From Levilactobacillus bambusae (GTDB taxonomy: Bacteria; Bacillota; Bacilli; Lactobacillales; Lactobacillaceae), in contig NZ_QCXQ01000001.1 in assembly GCF_003124125.1 (NCBI RefSeq), forward strand, positions 62,001 to 126,000: a stretch of 64,000 nt of DNA, in the 5' to 3' direction. Below, piece after piece: positions 1 through 9,595 of the stretch. The position numbers and the translations under genes were made by a program. A model generated the notes under the pieces. That model was not told the origin of the DNA and did not search any database. It worked only from the letters and a program-made list of their open reading frames with translations. Each line of letters begins with the position of its first letter. Within the stretch, counting starts at the first letter, position 1.

Positions 1-1
1 A

Positions 2-724
2 TTACGAACCCGAATTTTAAACCATTTTGGTCAGCGGCTGACGGTTCAAACTAAGACGGGGCGTAAGGACCTTGTGACAAATGTTGATAAGGAAAACGAA
101 AAATTTTACGTTGAAAAAATTCACGGGTTTGATCCACAGGCTAAAATCTTGGGGGAAGAAGGGTTTGGGGATCAAGTTAACAGCCTGAAGGGGCGGCTAT
201 GGATTGTTGATCCAATTGACGGGACCATGAACTTCGTCAAACAGCATGATCACTTTGCGATGATGGTTGGCGTTTACGAAGACGGGGAACCCGTTTACGG
301 CGCCATTATGGATGTTATGAATAACGTCATTTACCACGGCGGACCCCAGATTGGGGTGTTTGCCAATGGGTTGGCAGTCCCAGAACCGGAAAACCTATCG
401 TTATCCGATGGGTTAATGGGGATGAGTGCGTCGCTGGTAGTGAACGATGTTAGCCACATGCAAGCCATTGAACACGCGGCGTCTGGTATGCGGATCTATG
501 GAAGTGCAGGTCTTGACATTATTGCCGTGCTAGCCGGCGAGAACGTGGGCTATATTTCATATTTAAAACCGTGGGATATCGCCGCTGGGCGCGCATTATT
601 AGAACCTCTTGGACTTGTTGTTTCAACTATTGACGGTAATGCGTTAGATATGTTATCATCTAATCTTGTATTAGTAGCGACGAAGCAAGCACAACAGGAT
701 ATCCTGAAGATTGTTCAGGGATAA
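2..724 (+). CDS. Inositol monophosphatase family protein (5' end outside window)
   Basis: Probable Mg2+-dependent phosphatase of the inositol monophosphatase superfamily, cytosolic. The frame is open to the left edge, so the start lies outside the window. It reads through DLVTNVDK, the conserved N-terminal motif, then GEEG (metal-binding Glu), then DPIDGTMNF, the diagnostic metal-binding and catalytic motif, and near the C-terminus WDIAAGRALLE, the usual WD-x-AAG motif. The substrate in lactobacilli is not established (inositol phosphate, fructose bisphosphate or a nucleotide such as pAp are all possible). The gene ends in a strong terminator before typA, so it is a separate transcription unit. 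A GTG at 74 lies inside the conserved motif and is not a believable start. Confidence 0.9.
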   Translation, partial: LRTRILNHFGQRLTVQTKTGRKDLVTNVDKENEKFYVEKIHGFDPQAKILGEEGFGDQVNSLKGRLWIVDPIDGTMNFVKQHDHFAMMVGVYEDGEPVYGAIMDVMNNVIYHGGPQIGVFANGLAVPEPENLSLSDGLMGMSASLVVNDVSHMQAIEHAASGMRIYGSAGLDIIAVLAGENVGYISYLKPWDIAAGRALLEPLGLVVSTIDGNALDMLSSNLVLVATKQAQQDILKIVQG

Positions 725-730
725 CATCCG

Positions 731-756
731 ACTGTGACTACGGTCACAGTTTTTTT
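731..756 (+). terminator. Intrinsic terminator of the IMPase gene
   Basis: Perfect 8-bp stem (ACTGTGAC/GTCACAGT) with a TACG loop followed by seven T, 7 nt after the stop codon. Confidence 0.9.
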
Positions 757-855
757 ATGCCAGCGAGCACTTGGTGTTGTGCCACAAGATTAATTGATCT
801 TGTCACTTAAACGTTACTCTAAAATTGAGATTAACCAGGAAAGGGAGAAACCTAC

Positions 856-2700
856 TTGAAGACTCGGGACGACATTCGTAACATTGCGATTATTGCGCAC
901 GTTGACCACGGTAAGACGACATTGGTTAACGAAATGTTAAAGCAATCCGATACCCTTGACAGCCATGCTGAAATTGAGGATCGGGCACTTGATTCAAATG
1001 CAATTGAAAGAGAACGTGGGATCACGATCCTTTCAAAAAATACTGCCGTTAAATACGGTGACAAACAAATCAACATCTTAGATACGCCAGGACACGCCGA
1101 TTTTGGTGGTGAAGTGGAACGGATCATGCGGATGGTTGATGGTTGTTTACTTGTTGTGGACGCCTACGAAGGAACGATGCCGCAAACGCGTTTCGTTTTG
1201 AAGAAGGCCTTAGAACAACACTTAACGCCAATCGTTGTAATCAACAAGGTTGACCGTGAAGGTGCACGTCCAGCTGAAGTGGTTGATGAAGTGTTGGATC
1301 TCTTCATCGAATTAGGCGCTGACGAAGAACAATTGGACTTCCCAGTGATTTATGCTTCAGCCATGAACGGGACTTCAAGTTACGATGCTGAGTTATCAAC
1401 GCAAGAACACACGATGAAGCCAATTTTCGATACCATCATCGAAAGCATTCCTTCACCAATTGATAATAGTGACGAACCCCTCCAATTCCAAGTGAACATG
1501 TTAGACTACAACGACTTCGTTGGTCGGATCGGAATTGGGCGGATCTTCCGTGGTAAGATCAAGGTTGGAGACAGCGTTACCGTTATGAAACTGGATGGTT
1601 CATCACAGAACTTCCGGGTAACTAAGCTCTTTGGTTTTATCGGTTTGAGCAAGGTTGAAATTAACGAAGCCAAGGCCGGTGACTTGATTGCCGTTTCTGG
1701 GATGGATGAAATCAACGTGGGTGAAACAGTGGTTTCACCTGATAAGAAGGAACCATTACCACCCCTACGGATTGATGAACCTACCTTACAAATGACTTTC
1801 CGGACCAATGACTCACCGTTTGCCGGTCAAGAAGGTAAGTTTGTAACGTCCCGTCAAATCGAAGAACGTTTGAAGCGTGAACTTCACACTGACGTTTCCC
1901 TTCGGGTGGAAGATACGGATGATCCCGGTGCTTGGATTGTATCGGGTCGTGGTGAATTACACCTTTCAATCTTGATTGAAACGATGCGGCGTGAAGGTTA
2001 CGAACTCCAAGTATCACGGCCTGAAGTTATCTACCGTAATATTGACGGCGTTCAAAGCGAACCATTTGAAGAGGTTCAAATTGATACGCCTAGCGAGTAC
2101 ACGGGTTCAATCATCGATACGTTATCACAACGTAAGGGTGAAATGTTAAACATGGAAACAACCGATAACGGTCAAACTCGGTTAACGTTCCTTGCCCCAT
2201 CCCGTGGCTTAATTGGCTACTCATCTGAATTCCTGTCATTAACTCACGGATATGGAATCATGAACCATACCTTTGAAAAGTACGCTCCGGTTATCAAGAA
2301 CTGGCAACCAGGTCGTCGTAACGGAACCTTAGTTTCAATTAACTCGGGTGCGGTTACCACGTATGCCATTATGGCCGTCCAAGATCGGGGATTAATCTTC
2401 ACCGATCCCGGGACAGAAGTGTACGAAGGAATGATCGTTGGGCAAAACAGTCGGGATAACGATATTTCGGTTAATATCACCCGTGGACGTAACCAAACCA
2501 ACGTCCGGGCTGCTGGTTCTGAAGATATTGCCAAGGTTAAGGCACCATTACACATGACCTTGGAAGAATCATTGGAATTCTTAAACGAAGACGAATATTG
2601 TGAAGTAACACCTGAACATGTTCGTTTGCGGAAGCAAATCTTAAATACTAACGCCCGTGAAAAGGCTGCTAAACAACGTCGGAGTGCTGCACGTAAGTAA
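856..2700 (+). CDS. typA: Ribosome-associated GTPase TypA/BipA
   Basis: Translational GTPase of the EF-G family that binds 70S ribosomes and helps assembly and stress or cold adaptation. 614 aa, the family's normal length. G1 AHVDHGKTT at residues 14-22, G2 in ERERGITI, G3 [12 protein letters not shown]4 NKVDR and G5 SAMNG are all intact, followed by domain II, the EF-G-like III/V domains and the BipA-specific C-terminal domain with a basic tail. The start is TTG at 856, 9 nt after AAGGGAG. The gene stands alone between two strong terminators. Confidence 0.97.
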   Translation: MKTRDDIRNIAIIAHVDHGKTTLVNEMLKQSDTLDSHAEIEDRALDSNAIERERGITILSKNTAVKYGDKQINILDTPGHADFGGEVERIMRMVDGCLLVVDAYEGTMPQTRFVLKKALEQHLTPIVVINKVDREGARPAEVVDEVLDLFIELGADEEQLDFPVIYASAMNGTSSYDAELSTQEHTMKPIFDTIIESIPSPIDNSDEPLQFQVNMLDYNDFVGRIGIGRIFRGKIKVGDSVTVMKLDGSSQNFRVTKLFGFIGLSKVEINEAKAGDLIAVSGMDEINVGETVVSPDKKEPLPPLRIDEPTLQMTFRTNDSPFAGQEGKFVTSRQIEERLKRELHTDVSLRVEDTDDPGAWIVSGRGELHLSILIETMRREGYELQVSRPEVIYRNIDGVQSEPFEEVQIDTPSEYTGSIIDTLSQRKGEMLNMETTDNGQTRLTFLAPSRGLIGYSSEFLSLTHGYGIMNHTFEKYAPVIKNWQPGRRNGTLVSINSGAVTTYAIMAVQDRGLIFTDPGTEVYEGMIVGQNSRDNDISVNITRGRNQTNVRAAGSEDIAKVKAPLHMTLEESLEFLNEDEYCEVTPEHVRLRKQILNTNAREKAAKQRRSAARK

Positions 2701-2716
2701 TTCTGAGACGTAAGAT

Positions 2717-2764
2717 AACGGTTCAACCCCTAGTTAAGTGAATTTGGGGTTGAACCGTTTTTTT
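2717..2764 (+). terminator. Intrinsic terminator of typA
   Basis: 14-bp perfect stem (AACGGTTCAACCCC and its complement at 2746-2759), then a seven-T run. Confidence 0.92.
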
Positions 2765-2819
2765 GCGTTAAAAGCTTCCTTAAAGAACGGGGCAGACCAT
2801 CAGTTTGATGCGTGAGTTA

Positions 2820-2828
2820 TGCTATAAT
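2820..2828 (+). promoter_or_regulatory. Extended -10 promoter of ftsW
   Basis: TGC-TATAAT is a consensus -10 with the TGn extension; no good -35 is visible. It lies 50 nt before the ATG and after the typA terminator. Confidence 0.6.
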
Positions 2829-2878
2829 TAATCCATTCGGTCGGTTTTTAACCGATGATTGAAACGGAGCGCTAAAAA

Positions 2879-4033
2879 ATGAGAAAGTGGCATTACTTAG
2901 ACTATGTCCTCCTAGTCCCATATCTAATCCTAAGCATCTTAGGAATTATTATGGTCTATTCGTCCAGCATGGACATTGGTAATCAAACCGGGGGAAGCGC
3001 AACGAGTTACTTAATTAAACAGGTGGTTTACGTTATAGTAGGGCTCGTTGCAGCGGCGTTTATGTCGTCCATTTCGTTAAGGAAAATTCGGCAAACCCAG
3101 GTGCTGGCCATTACGGCACTCGTATTTATTATTCTCCTTCTCTTTTTGCTGGTATTTGGTCAAACGGTGAATGGAGCGGCCGGCTGGATTCACTTGGGCC
3201 CGATCAGCATTCAGCCAGCGGAGTTTATTAAGTTTTACTTTATCATTTGGTTTGCAAATACAATTGATAATCGTCAAGATGAGATTCCAGAATTTGGGTG
3301 GTGGCCAACCTTTCGGCAACCCATTATTTTGGCGGCCATCATTGTGGGTTTAATTTTAGTTCAACCCGATACCGGTGGGGCAACGATTAACGCCGCTATT
3401 ATCATCGTTATGCTATTAGCGTCTGGAATTGATTGGCGCTGGTCGGGAATGATTCTGACGGGGATCGTTGCTGCCATCATCGTGGTCATCGGCCCGGTGG
3501 CAACCTGGTTATCTACCGTGGCTGCCCATACCCATATGTATCAGTTGCAGCGGTTTATTGCCTACGTTCGACCGTTTCAGCATGCTAATGGGTCTGGGGC
3601 CCAGTTGGTTAACTCTTACTATGCGTTAAGCAACGGCGGGGTCTTTGGGGTTGGATTAGGGAATTCCATTCAGAAGACGGGTTATCTGCCTGAACCTAAT
3701 ACCGATTTTATTATGGCTATCTTAGCGGAGGAACTTGGGCTGGTAACGGCGATTGTGGTTATTATGCTGATTATGATTATTATTGCCCGGATGGTATTAA
3801 TTGGAATTCGGAGCCAGTCCACTTATGCCACCTTAGTCTGTTACGGTAGTGCAACTTACTTAACCGTTCAAACCCTGTTTAATATCGGAGGCGTCTTAGG
3901 GATGCTTCCCATTACGGGGGTTACCTTTCCCTTCATTAGTTATGGGGGATCGAGTACCCTGACCCTTGCTTTGGTGATGGGCCTAGTCCTAAATATTAGT
4001 GCCCGGCAAAAGTTAAAGCGGCAAGTGATTTAA
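2879..4033 (+). CDS. ftsW: SEDS-family peptidoglycan polymerase FtsW/RodA
   Basis: Polytopic SEDS glycosyltransferase that polymerises lipid II, in division (FtsW) or elongation (RodA). 384 aa with about ten hydrophobic membrane spans. Family signatures are visible: NGAAGWIHLGPISIQPAEFIK-like loop around residue 100 (FtsW class reads NGARRWI...QPSE), PNTDFIMAILAEELG near residue 280 carrying the conserved Asp, and FPFISYGGSS near the C-terminus. ATG at 2879 follows GGAG by 9 nt. FtsW versus RodA cannot be settled from sequence alone; the position upstream of ylbG in lactobacilli favours FtsW. No intergenic terminator separates it from ylbG. Confidence 0.9.
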   Translation: MRKWHYLDYVLLVPYLILSILGIIMVYSSSMDIGNQTGGSATSYLIKQVVYVIVGLVAAAFMSSISLRKIRQTQVLAITALVFIILLLFLLVFGQTVNGAAGWIHLGPISIQPAEFIKFYFIIWFANTIDNRQDEIPEFGWWPTFRQPIILAAIIVGLILVQPDTGGATINAAIIIVMLLASGIDWRWSGMILTGIVAAIIVVIGPVATWLSTVAAHTHMYQLQRFIAYVRPFQHANGSGAQLVNSYYALSNGGVFGVGLGNSIQKTGYLPEPNTDFIMAILAEELGLVTAIVVIMLIMIIIARMVLIGIRSQSTYATLVCYGSATYLTVQTLFNIGGVLGMLPITGVTFPFISYGGSSTLTLALVMGLVLNISARQKLKRQVI

Positions 4034-4059
4034 ATGGTTAAGGTTAGGAGGATTTAGAA

Positions 4060-4332
4060 GTGACCTTTAAGATTAATCCACGAACAGAGTTAATTATTTA
4101 TACTTATAGTTTAAAACAGATGCGGCAGCTTAAACGGTATGGTAACGTCGAATATACGAGCAAACGGATGCGGTATGCGGTGATGTATGTTGATCTAGCC
4201 GAGGCGGAGGCCGTGACGGAAAAGTTAAAATCGTTGCGGTTTGTTAAACGAGTGATTTCATCCCCAAGGCAAGATGTCAGAGAAACCTTTGGCGATACTA
4301 CCGGAGATGCTTTACTGGAGGTTGACGAATGA
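4060..4332 (+). CDS. ylbG: YlbG family protein (UPF0298)
   Basis: Small soluble protein of the conserved Firmicutes YlbG/UPF0298 family, function unknown. 90 aa; the usual ylbG-rsmD-coaD order supports the assignment. GTG start at 4060, 8 nt after TAGGAGG. The stop overlaps the rsmD start by 4 nt (ATGA), so the two are translationally coupled. The C-terminus is acidic and poorly conserved. Confidence 0.9.
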   Translation: MTFKINPRTELIIYTYSLKQMRQLKRYGNVEYTSKRMRYAVMYVDLAEAEAVTEKLKSLRFVKRVISSPRQDVRETFGDTTGDALLEVDE

Positions 4333-4886
4333 GGGTGATTAGTGGTGAATACGGGGGACGTAAGTTAAAGGCAGTCCCTGGAATGAAAACCCGACCAACG
4401 ACCGATAAAGTGAAGGAAAATATGTTTAACATTGTGGGACCTTACTTTGACGGTGGCCAAAGTTTAGATCTTTTTTCCGGGTCTGGTGGACTAAGCATTG
4501 AAGCCGTATCGCGTGGAATTGATCACGCAGTGTTAATTGATCGGCAAAGAGCGGCGATTGCAACCATTCAGGATAACATTGCCGTAACCAAGGATCCCGA
4601 TCGGTTTACGGTCATTAAGGGCGATGCAGAACGAGTCTTAGACTCCCTGTCCCAAGCCAACGATCGGTTTGACCTGGTCTTTTTTGATCCGCCGTATAAA
4701 GATCAAAAAATTATGACTGAAATGGAACGGTTAATTGAGTTGAAACTGTTGGCACCCAATGCCGTTGTGGTTTGCGAAACCGACATGGCCGCTAATTTAC
4801 CGGATGACCTGCCAAATTATCGCCTATTAAAACGAAAAGATTACGGTATCACACAGTTAACGATCTATCAGTTAGGGGGAGAATAG
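4329..4886 (+). CDS. rsmD: 16S rRNA (guanine966-N2)-methyltransferase RsmD
   Basis: SAM-dependent methyltransferase that modifies G966 of 16S rRNA during 30S assembly. 185 aa, typical length. N-terminal MRVISGEYGGRKL and the RPTTDKVKENMFNI block, SAM motif I DLFSGSGGLSIEA around residue 49, and the catalytic motif FFDPPY near residue 117 are all present. ATG overlaps the ylbG stop. coaD begins 1 nt after its stop, a common Firmicutes operon. Confidence 0.96.
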   Translation: MRVISGEYGGRKLKAVPGMKTRPTTDKVKENMFNIVGPYFDGGQSLDLFSGSGGLSIEAVSRGIDHAVLIDRQRAAIATIQDNIAVTKDPDRFTVIKGDAERVLDSLSQANDRFDLVFFDPPYKDQKIMTEMERLIELKLLAPNAVVVCETDMAANLPDDLPNYRLLKRKDYGITQLTIYQLGGE

Positions 4887-4887
4887 G

Positions 4888-5376
4888 ATGACGACAGCAA
4901 TTTTTCCTGGCAGTTTTGATCCCGTCACTGTGGGCCATATGCATTTGATTGAACGGGCCAGCCATTTAGTTGACCGACTGATTGTAGCCATTGGGGTTAA
5001 CACCCAAAAAACCGGCTATTTTACCCCAGAAGAACGGTTAGAAATTCTATCTGAAAGTGTCGCCGATCTGCCCAACGTTACCGTTCAGATTGAAACGGGC
5101 TTAACGACCGACTTTGCCGCTTCGGTAGGCGCCACCGTTATCATTCGGGGCCTGAGGAATGTAACTGATTTTGAATATGAACAGGGGATTGCGGGGATGA
5201 ATCAATACCTTAATCCGAAGATTGAAACGGTATTTTTATTAGCCAATCCGGCGGACGCTTTCGTTTCATCATCTTTAATCAAAGAGGTCATTCAGTTTGG
5301 GGCGGACATTACCGGTGTTTTACCTCCGGCGGCTGCTAAAGCCATTGAGCAACGGAGGAATGAAAATGCAGACTAA
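4888..5376 (+). CDS. coaD: Pantetheine-phosphate adenylyltransferase
   Basis: Catalyses 4'-phosphopantetheine + ATP to dephospho-CoA + PPi, the penultimate step of CoA synthesis. 162 aa. Nucleotidyltransferase motif FPGSFDPVTVGHMHLIERA at the N-terminus (T/HxGH class), IRGLRNVTDFEYE in the middle and the VSSSLIKEV motif near residue 130 are intact. ATG at 4888 follows AGGGGGAG. The 3' end overlaps the likely start of sepM by 11 nt. Confidence 0.97.
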   Translation: MTTAIFPGSFDPVTVGHMHLIERASHLVDRLIVAIGVNTQKTGYFTPEERLEILSESVADLPNVTVQIETGLTTDFAASVGATVIIRGLRNVTDFEYEQGIAGMNQYLNPKIETVFLLANPADAFVSSSLIKEVIQFGADITGVLPPAAAKAIEQRRNENAD

Positions 5377-6421
5377 GCCAGAAACGTGGTGGCACCGGTG
5401 GCGGTCAACAATTTTAACCACGATTACCGTGGTTTTAGTGGCGGGGTTCTTTTTGTTGCCGCTGCCTGAATACATTGAGGGTCCCGGAGATGCGAACGAT
5501 TTAAAACAGATGGTGACGGTTAAGGGGCATCCGGATGACCGATCCGGTGACTTTTTGCTGATGACGGTGGCCCTAACTAAGGCACGGCCCGTGAGTTTAT
5601 TAAAGGCAAAGCTGATTCCTTACTATTCCGTGGAACCAGAGGCTGCGGTAACCGGAGGTCAGAGTAGTCAAACCTACACAAAAGTCCAGGATTTTTACAT
5701 GCAAAGTGCCATTAATGAAGCGAAGTACACGGCATTTCATGCGGCTAATAAGCCGGTTAGTCGTCAGTACTTAGGAATTTATGTGGTGGATTTGAATGAT
5801 CAAAGCCCGTTTAAGGGACAGCTTCACGTTGGTGATACCATTACCCAGGTTGATGGACATCACTATAATAGTGCGGCTGGCTTTCAAAAGTACATTCAGC
5901 ATCAAAAAATCGGCCAAAAGCTCACCATTGAGTATCAGCATAACGGGAAACCCAAGCAGGCAACCGAAAAACTAATGAAAATCCAGACCGGCACGGCGGG
6001 AATTGGAATTACGTTAACGGATAACGTTAAGGTGACGACTAAACCAGCTGTTCGGGTTAACACTGGCGCAATCGGGGGTTCATCTGGGGGGTTAATGCTG
6101 AGCCTGCAATTGTATCAACAGCTAACTAATAAAAACTTGCGGCACGGTAAACAAATTGCCGGAACCGGAACCATCGACGGTGATGGAAACGTTGGAGAAA
6201 TTGGTGGAATTGATAAGAAGGTGATTGCCGCAAAGAAGGCAGGAGCGACCGTCTTCTTTGCGCCGTATCAGAAACCTAGCCGCCTACTTTTAAAGTATGA
6301 GGAGCACCATCAAACCAATTACCAATTAGCTAAGGCGACCGCCAAAAAATATGCTCCAGATATGAAAGTGGTACCAGTTAAAACTTTTAGCGACGCCGTT
6401 AACTACTTGGAAACCCATTGA
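5366..6421 (+). CDS. sepM: SepM/YlbL-type membrane serine protease (PDZ + Lon catalytic domain)
   Basis: Membrane-anchored extracellular protease. SepM in streptococci trims a competence pheromone; the natural substrate here is unknown. 351 aa: one membrane helix at about 14-32, the family motif EYIEGPGDA just outside it, a PDZ domain at about 135-198, and a Lon-type (S16) domain with the nucleophile Ser in GGSSGGL (about 238) and the catalytic Lys in GIDKKVIAAK (about 282). ATG 5366 is 7 nt after GGAGG; ATG 5360 is too close. A longer frame starting at 5297 overlaps coaD and is rejected. The location just before comEA/comEC is suggestive but a strong terminator separates them. Confidence 0.93.
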   Translation: MQTKPETWWHRWRSTILTTITVVLVAGFFLLPLPEYIEGPGDANDLKQMVTVKGHPDDRSGDFLLMTVALTKARPVSLLKAKLIPYYSVEPEAAVTGGQSSQTYTKVQDFYMQSAINEAKYTAFHAANKPVSRQYLGIYVVDLNDQSPFKGQLHVGDTITQVDGHHYNSAAGFQKYIQHQKIGQKLTIEYQHNGKPKQATEKLMKIQTGTAGIGITLTDNVKVTTKPAVRVNTGAIGGSSGGLMLSLQLYQQLTNKNLRHGKQIAGTGTIDGDGNVGEIGGIDKKVIAAKKAGATVFFAPYQKPSRLLLKYEEHHQTNYQLAKATAKKYAPDMKVVPVKTFSDAVNYLETH

Positions 6422-6425
6422 TAAA

Positions 6426-6474
6426 AAAGCGAACCTCAATTTGATTTTTGATCAAATTGAGGTTCGCTTTTTTT
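6426..6474 (+). terminator. Terminator of the ylbG-sepM operon
   Basis: 20-bp perfect inverted repeat (6426-6445 and 6451-6470) with a 5-nt loop and T-run; A-run on the left makes it potentially bidirectional. Confidence 0.93.
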
Positions 6475-6555
6475 GTGATCTGGCACGGGTATCCGGGAGC
6501 GATGGAAGAAGAATGTGAATTTGTTTTTAGATCTTACACCAGACCAGCATTTAAT

Positions 6556-6563
6556 TACGGATA
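6556..6563 (+). promoter_or_regulatory. Possible com-box (ComX/SigH-type promoter) of comEA
   Basis: TACGGATA differs by one base from the streptococcal late-competence box TACGAATA. It sits 25 nt before the comEA start, where a -10 element belongs, and no ordinary -10/-35 pair is seen nearby. The single match makes it tentative. Confidence 0.35.
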
Positions 6564-6588
6564 TATGTAAGTAAGGAGGTGAAAGACG

Positions 6589-7311
6589 TTGGAAAGATTA
6601 CGACAGTTAATTGGGATCCATCTTCGGTGGGTCATTACGGGAGGAATCATTGGCGTGATTGCCCTTATCATTGGGATAATGACGCTCAACCGGGGACATA
6701 GCGATCAGGCGACCCCCGAATTCACCAGTCAACAGGTTGGGGAGTTGAACAGTGATAAGACGTCAGGTTCATCATTTCCCGCTGCTTCAGAGGCACATCA
6801 ATCTGGCGATATTGGCCCTTCAAGCGGGCGAGTTTTTGTGGATGTTAAGGGAGCCGTTAAGCACCCTGGACTATACGAAGTTAGGGATGATATGCGGGTA
6901 ATGGATGCCATTCAACTTGCGGGCGGCTGTACGCGATCGGCCGACCAGAAACATTTGAACCTGGCTCAACGTTTAACGGATCAGCAGGTTGTTTACGTGC
7001 CAATTAAGGGCGAGGTCAAGGGACCGCCTGCCGGACAGCAAAATACGGCGGATACAAAACCAAGTTCAGTTTCATCTAGCACGGCTAGTCAATCAGGTCA
7101 GACCAGTAGCGGATCGGGAGCTACCGTAAACTTGAATCAAGCCACTAAGGAACAATTAATGACCATTAATGGGGTGGGGGATAAGAAGGCCGATAAGATC
7201 ATTGAGTACCGGCAACAGCACGGCAGCTTTAAATCCGTGGATGATTTGAAAGATGTCCCAGGATTTGGTGAGAAAACCGTCGCTAATTTACGGTCTCACC
7301 TTAGCGTCTGA
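6589..7311 (+). CDS. comEA: Competence DNA receptor ComEA
   Basis: Membrane-anchored double-stranded DNA-binding protein of the uptake machinery. 240 aa: short cytoplasmic N-terminus, membrane helix at about 14-33, Ser/Thr-rich extracytoplasmic spacer, SLBB-type domain at about 82-140 (FVDVKGAVKHPGLY), a second low-complexity linker, and two helix-hairpin-helix motifs (TINGVGDKKADKII, DVPGFGEKTVANL) in the last 60 residues. TTG start at 6589 behind the very strong AAGGAGGTGA. Directly followed by comEC; the comEB gene found between them in Bacillus is absent. Confidence 0.95.
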   Translation: MERLRQLIGIHLRWVITGGIIGVIALIIGIMTLNRGHSDQATPEFTSQQVGELNSDKTSGSSFPAASEAHQSGDIGPSSGRVFVDVKGAVKHPGLYEVRDDMRVMDAIQLAGGCTRSADQKHLNLAQRLTDQQVVYVPIKGEVKGPPAGQQNTADTKPSSVSSSTASQSGQTSSGSGATVNLNQATKEQLMTINGVGDKKADKIIEYRQQHGSFKSVDDLKDVPGFGEKTVANLRSHLSV

Positions 7312-7315
7312 TGGG

Positions 7316-9595
7316 ATGAAATTTCAATTAAATGTGATAAAACCCAACCGGCTGATCTTTGGCGCCTTCGCAATGACGCTGGTCGCCCTAATCTGGTACT
7401 GGCAACCGATTATTGGGTTGGTTTTGTTTGGCTTATTTGTTCTTCGTCTGTGTAAGTTAAGGGAATCTCAAACGCTACTGGTGACCGTTTTCTGTGCAGT
7501 GATCATGTGCGGCGTGATTTGGCACCGGGAAGCGGTCCTTGACCAATTAACCCTTAAGCCCGTTTCTGATGAAACACTAACGATCCGGATACTGCCGGAT
7601 GAACTCCGTTGGAACGGGGCTCAGTTTAGTGAAATCGGAACCTTAACCCACCAAAGGGGCAGGGTTTTACTAACTGGCCGGGCCAAAAATCACGCCGAGT
7701 ACCACCGATTACGAACGTTGGATCGACCGGCTGAGGTGACGGTAGTGGGGCAGCTGGTTAAGATCTTACCACCTACCAACGTCAATCAATTCGATAGTCA
7801 ACGTTACTTTCGGGAAAATGGGGTCGCCCAAACCGTAAAGATTAGTCAGCTCAAGTCAATTCAACAGTTGCCCTTATCAATTACACGACCATTGACCCTT
7901 TTGCATTGGTTCCGGATGTTGATGATCAACGATTTTAATCGGCTCCCAGGATTACTGAAACCGTACGCCCTAGGACTCATAACGGGTACCCGGAGCAACG
8001 ACTTTAATCAGGCCATGACGGGAATTCAGGACCTAGGGTTAATTCACCTTTTTAGTATTTCCGGACTTCACGTATCATTGATGATCTTAGCGCTGGAATG
8101 GGGATTATTTCACCTATGGCTTCCAAGGCAGACAGTGCAGATCATTCAACTGGGAATGCTGCCCATTTACTTTGTCATTGCGGGCGGATCAGTCGGCTTG
8201 TTACGTTCGGTTTTAATGGCCGGCAATTCGTTAATCGCAAAACAATTTGGGATTCATTTGAGCGGTTTAGATAACTGGTCGTTAGCGCTTATGATCACCT
8301 TGATGATTAATCCGATGATTGTTCTGATGATGGGCCCCCAACTCAGCTTTGCCCTATCCTTTGGGCTGATTATGTTACATCACCAGAGTCGGTTCTTCGT
8401 TTTGTTGGCGCTAAACCTAATTCAGTTGCCCATCCTTTTGAATAGTTTGTATCAATGGCATCTCTTATCTGTCGTAGCTAATTTAATCGTGGTACCGATC
8501 TTTGGGATCACGATCATGCCGCTAACCTTTATTGGTGTGATTGCGGCACACTGTTTTTACCCCCTGGCATTACTTGTGGCTGTCCTCTTAAGCGGATTTG
8601 AAACGGGAATTCGATGGGTTTCGCAATTGCCGGGGATGATCATCTATGGGCGACCACCGTTACCCATACTCATCTTACTGGTCGGCGCTACGACGCTGTT
8701 GCTTGCATTTCCCAATAAGTGGCAGAGGCTAAGTCGTTTACTTGGGATGATCTACCTGGTTGGATTTTTATGGATTCATTTTCCAATTTTGGGGGAAGTT
8801 GTCTTTTTTGATGTGGGTCAGGGGGACAGCTTTTTAATTCGGACCCCCTTTAACCAACAGGTTGTCATGATTGATACGGGAGGTAAACTAAACTTGCCAG
8901 ATCCTACGTGGGCGCCACCGACAGTGCGTCAAGCTAACGCAACTAGGACGAGTTTAAACTACCTAAAAAGTCAGGGAATTTCACGGTTGGATGGGGTATA
9001 CTTATCTCATCAGGATGCCGACCACGTGGGGGATATAGCGACCGTTTTAGATACGATGCACGTTCAACGGTTATACGTCCCCGCCGGAATGGAAAATAAC
9101 CGGGCGTTTTGTCATCGACTGAGCGGCCATATGGCCCAGACGAAACTAATTTCTGTGCGGGCTGGTCAGTCGGTGGGGGCCGGGTTAACCGTCATCCATC
9201 CCTTTCAACCCGGGTTAGGCAGTAATGCGGATTCAATGGTATTGCTAGGTCGTTATGGGGGACAACGATTTTTATTCATGGGCGATTTGGACCGAGCGGG
9301 GGAGCGGCAAATTTTAATGAGGTATCCAGCCTTCAAGGCAGACATCATTAAGCTAGGCCATCACGGCAGTAAAACATCGTCAGACCCGCAGTTCTTGGCT
9401 GAATTACAGCCAAAACTTGCAATTATTTCAGCTGGCCGCCATAATCGATATGGACACCCAAACGAGGAAACGCTAGTCACCTTGGCCCGTCAAAAAATCC
9501 CCCAATTTTCGACGCAGCAACGGGGAATGATTTGGTTTCGTTACTTCGGCCAGGTTGGGATATGGCACGTCAAATTAAAGGAGTCGATACCGTGA
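7316..9595 (+). CDS. comEC: DNA internalization channel ComEC/Rec2
   Basis: Polytopic membrane channel that takes single-stranded DNA across the membrane. About 759 aa, full length. Order: two N-terminal hydrophobic helices, OB/DUF4131 region, the competence domain with LGLITGTRS and HLFSISGLHVSLM, many membrane helices, then a metallo-beta-lactamase domain from about residue 495 with FFDVGQGDSF, SHQDADHVGD and KLGHHGSKTSS. ATG 7316 begins just after the comEA stop (7309-7311). There is no clear Shine-Dalgarno, so translational coupling is likely, and in-frame starts at 7253-7268 inside comEA remain possible. Overlaps holA by 4 nt. Confidence 0.95.
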   Translation: MKFQLNVIKPNRLIFGAFAMTLVALIWYWQPIIGLVLFGLFVLRLCKLRESQTLLVTVFCAVIMCGVIWHREAVLDQLTLKPVSDETLTIRILPDELRWNGAQFSEIGTLTHQRGRVLLTGRAKNHAEYHRLRTLDRPAEVTVVGQLVKILPPTNVNQFDSQRYFRENGVAQTVKISQLKSIQQLPLSITRPLTLLHWFRMLMINDFNRLPGLLKPYALGLITGTRSNDFNQAMTGIQDLGLIHLFSISGLHVSLMILALEWGLFHLWLPRQTVQIIQLGMLPIYFVIAGGSVGLLRSVLMAGNSLIAKQFGIHLSGLDNWSLALMITLMINPMIVLMMGPQLSFALSFGLIMLHHQSRFFVLLALNLIQLPILLNSLYQWHLLSVVANLIVVPIFGITIMPLTFIGVIAAHCFYPLALLVAVLLSGFETGIRWVSQLPGMIIYGRPPLPILILLVGATTLLLAFPNKWQRLSRLLGMIYLVGFLWIHFPILGEVVFFDVGQGDSFLIRTPFNQQVVMIDTGGKLNLPDPTWAPPTVRQANATRTSLNYLKSQGISRLDGVYLSHQDADHVGDIATVLDTMHVQRLYVPAGMENNRAFCHRLSGHMAQTKLISVRAGQSVGAGLTVIHPFQPGLGSNADSMVLLGRYGGQRFLFMGDLDRAGERQILMRYPAFKADIIKLGHHGSKTSSDPQFLAELQPKLAIISAGRHNRYGHPNEETLVTLARQKIPQFSTQQRGMIWFRYFGQVGIWHVKLKESIP

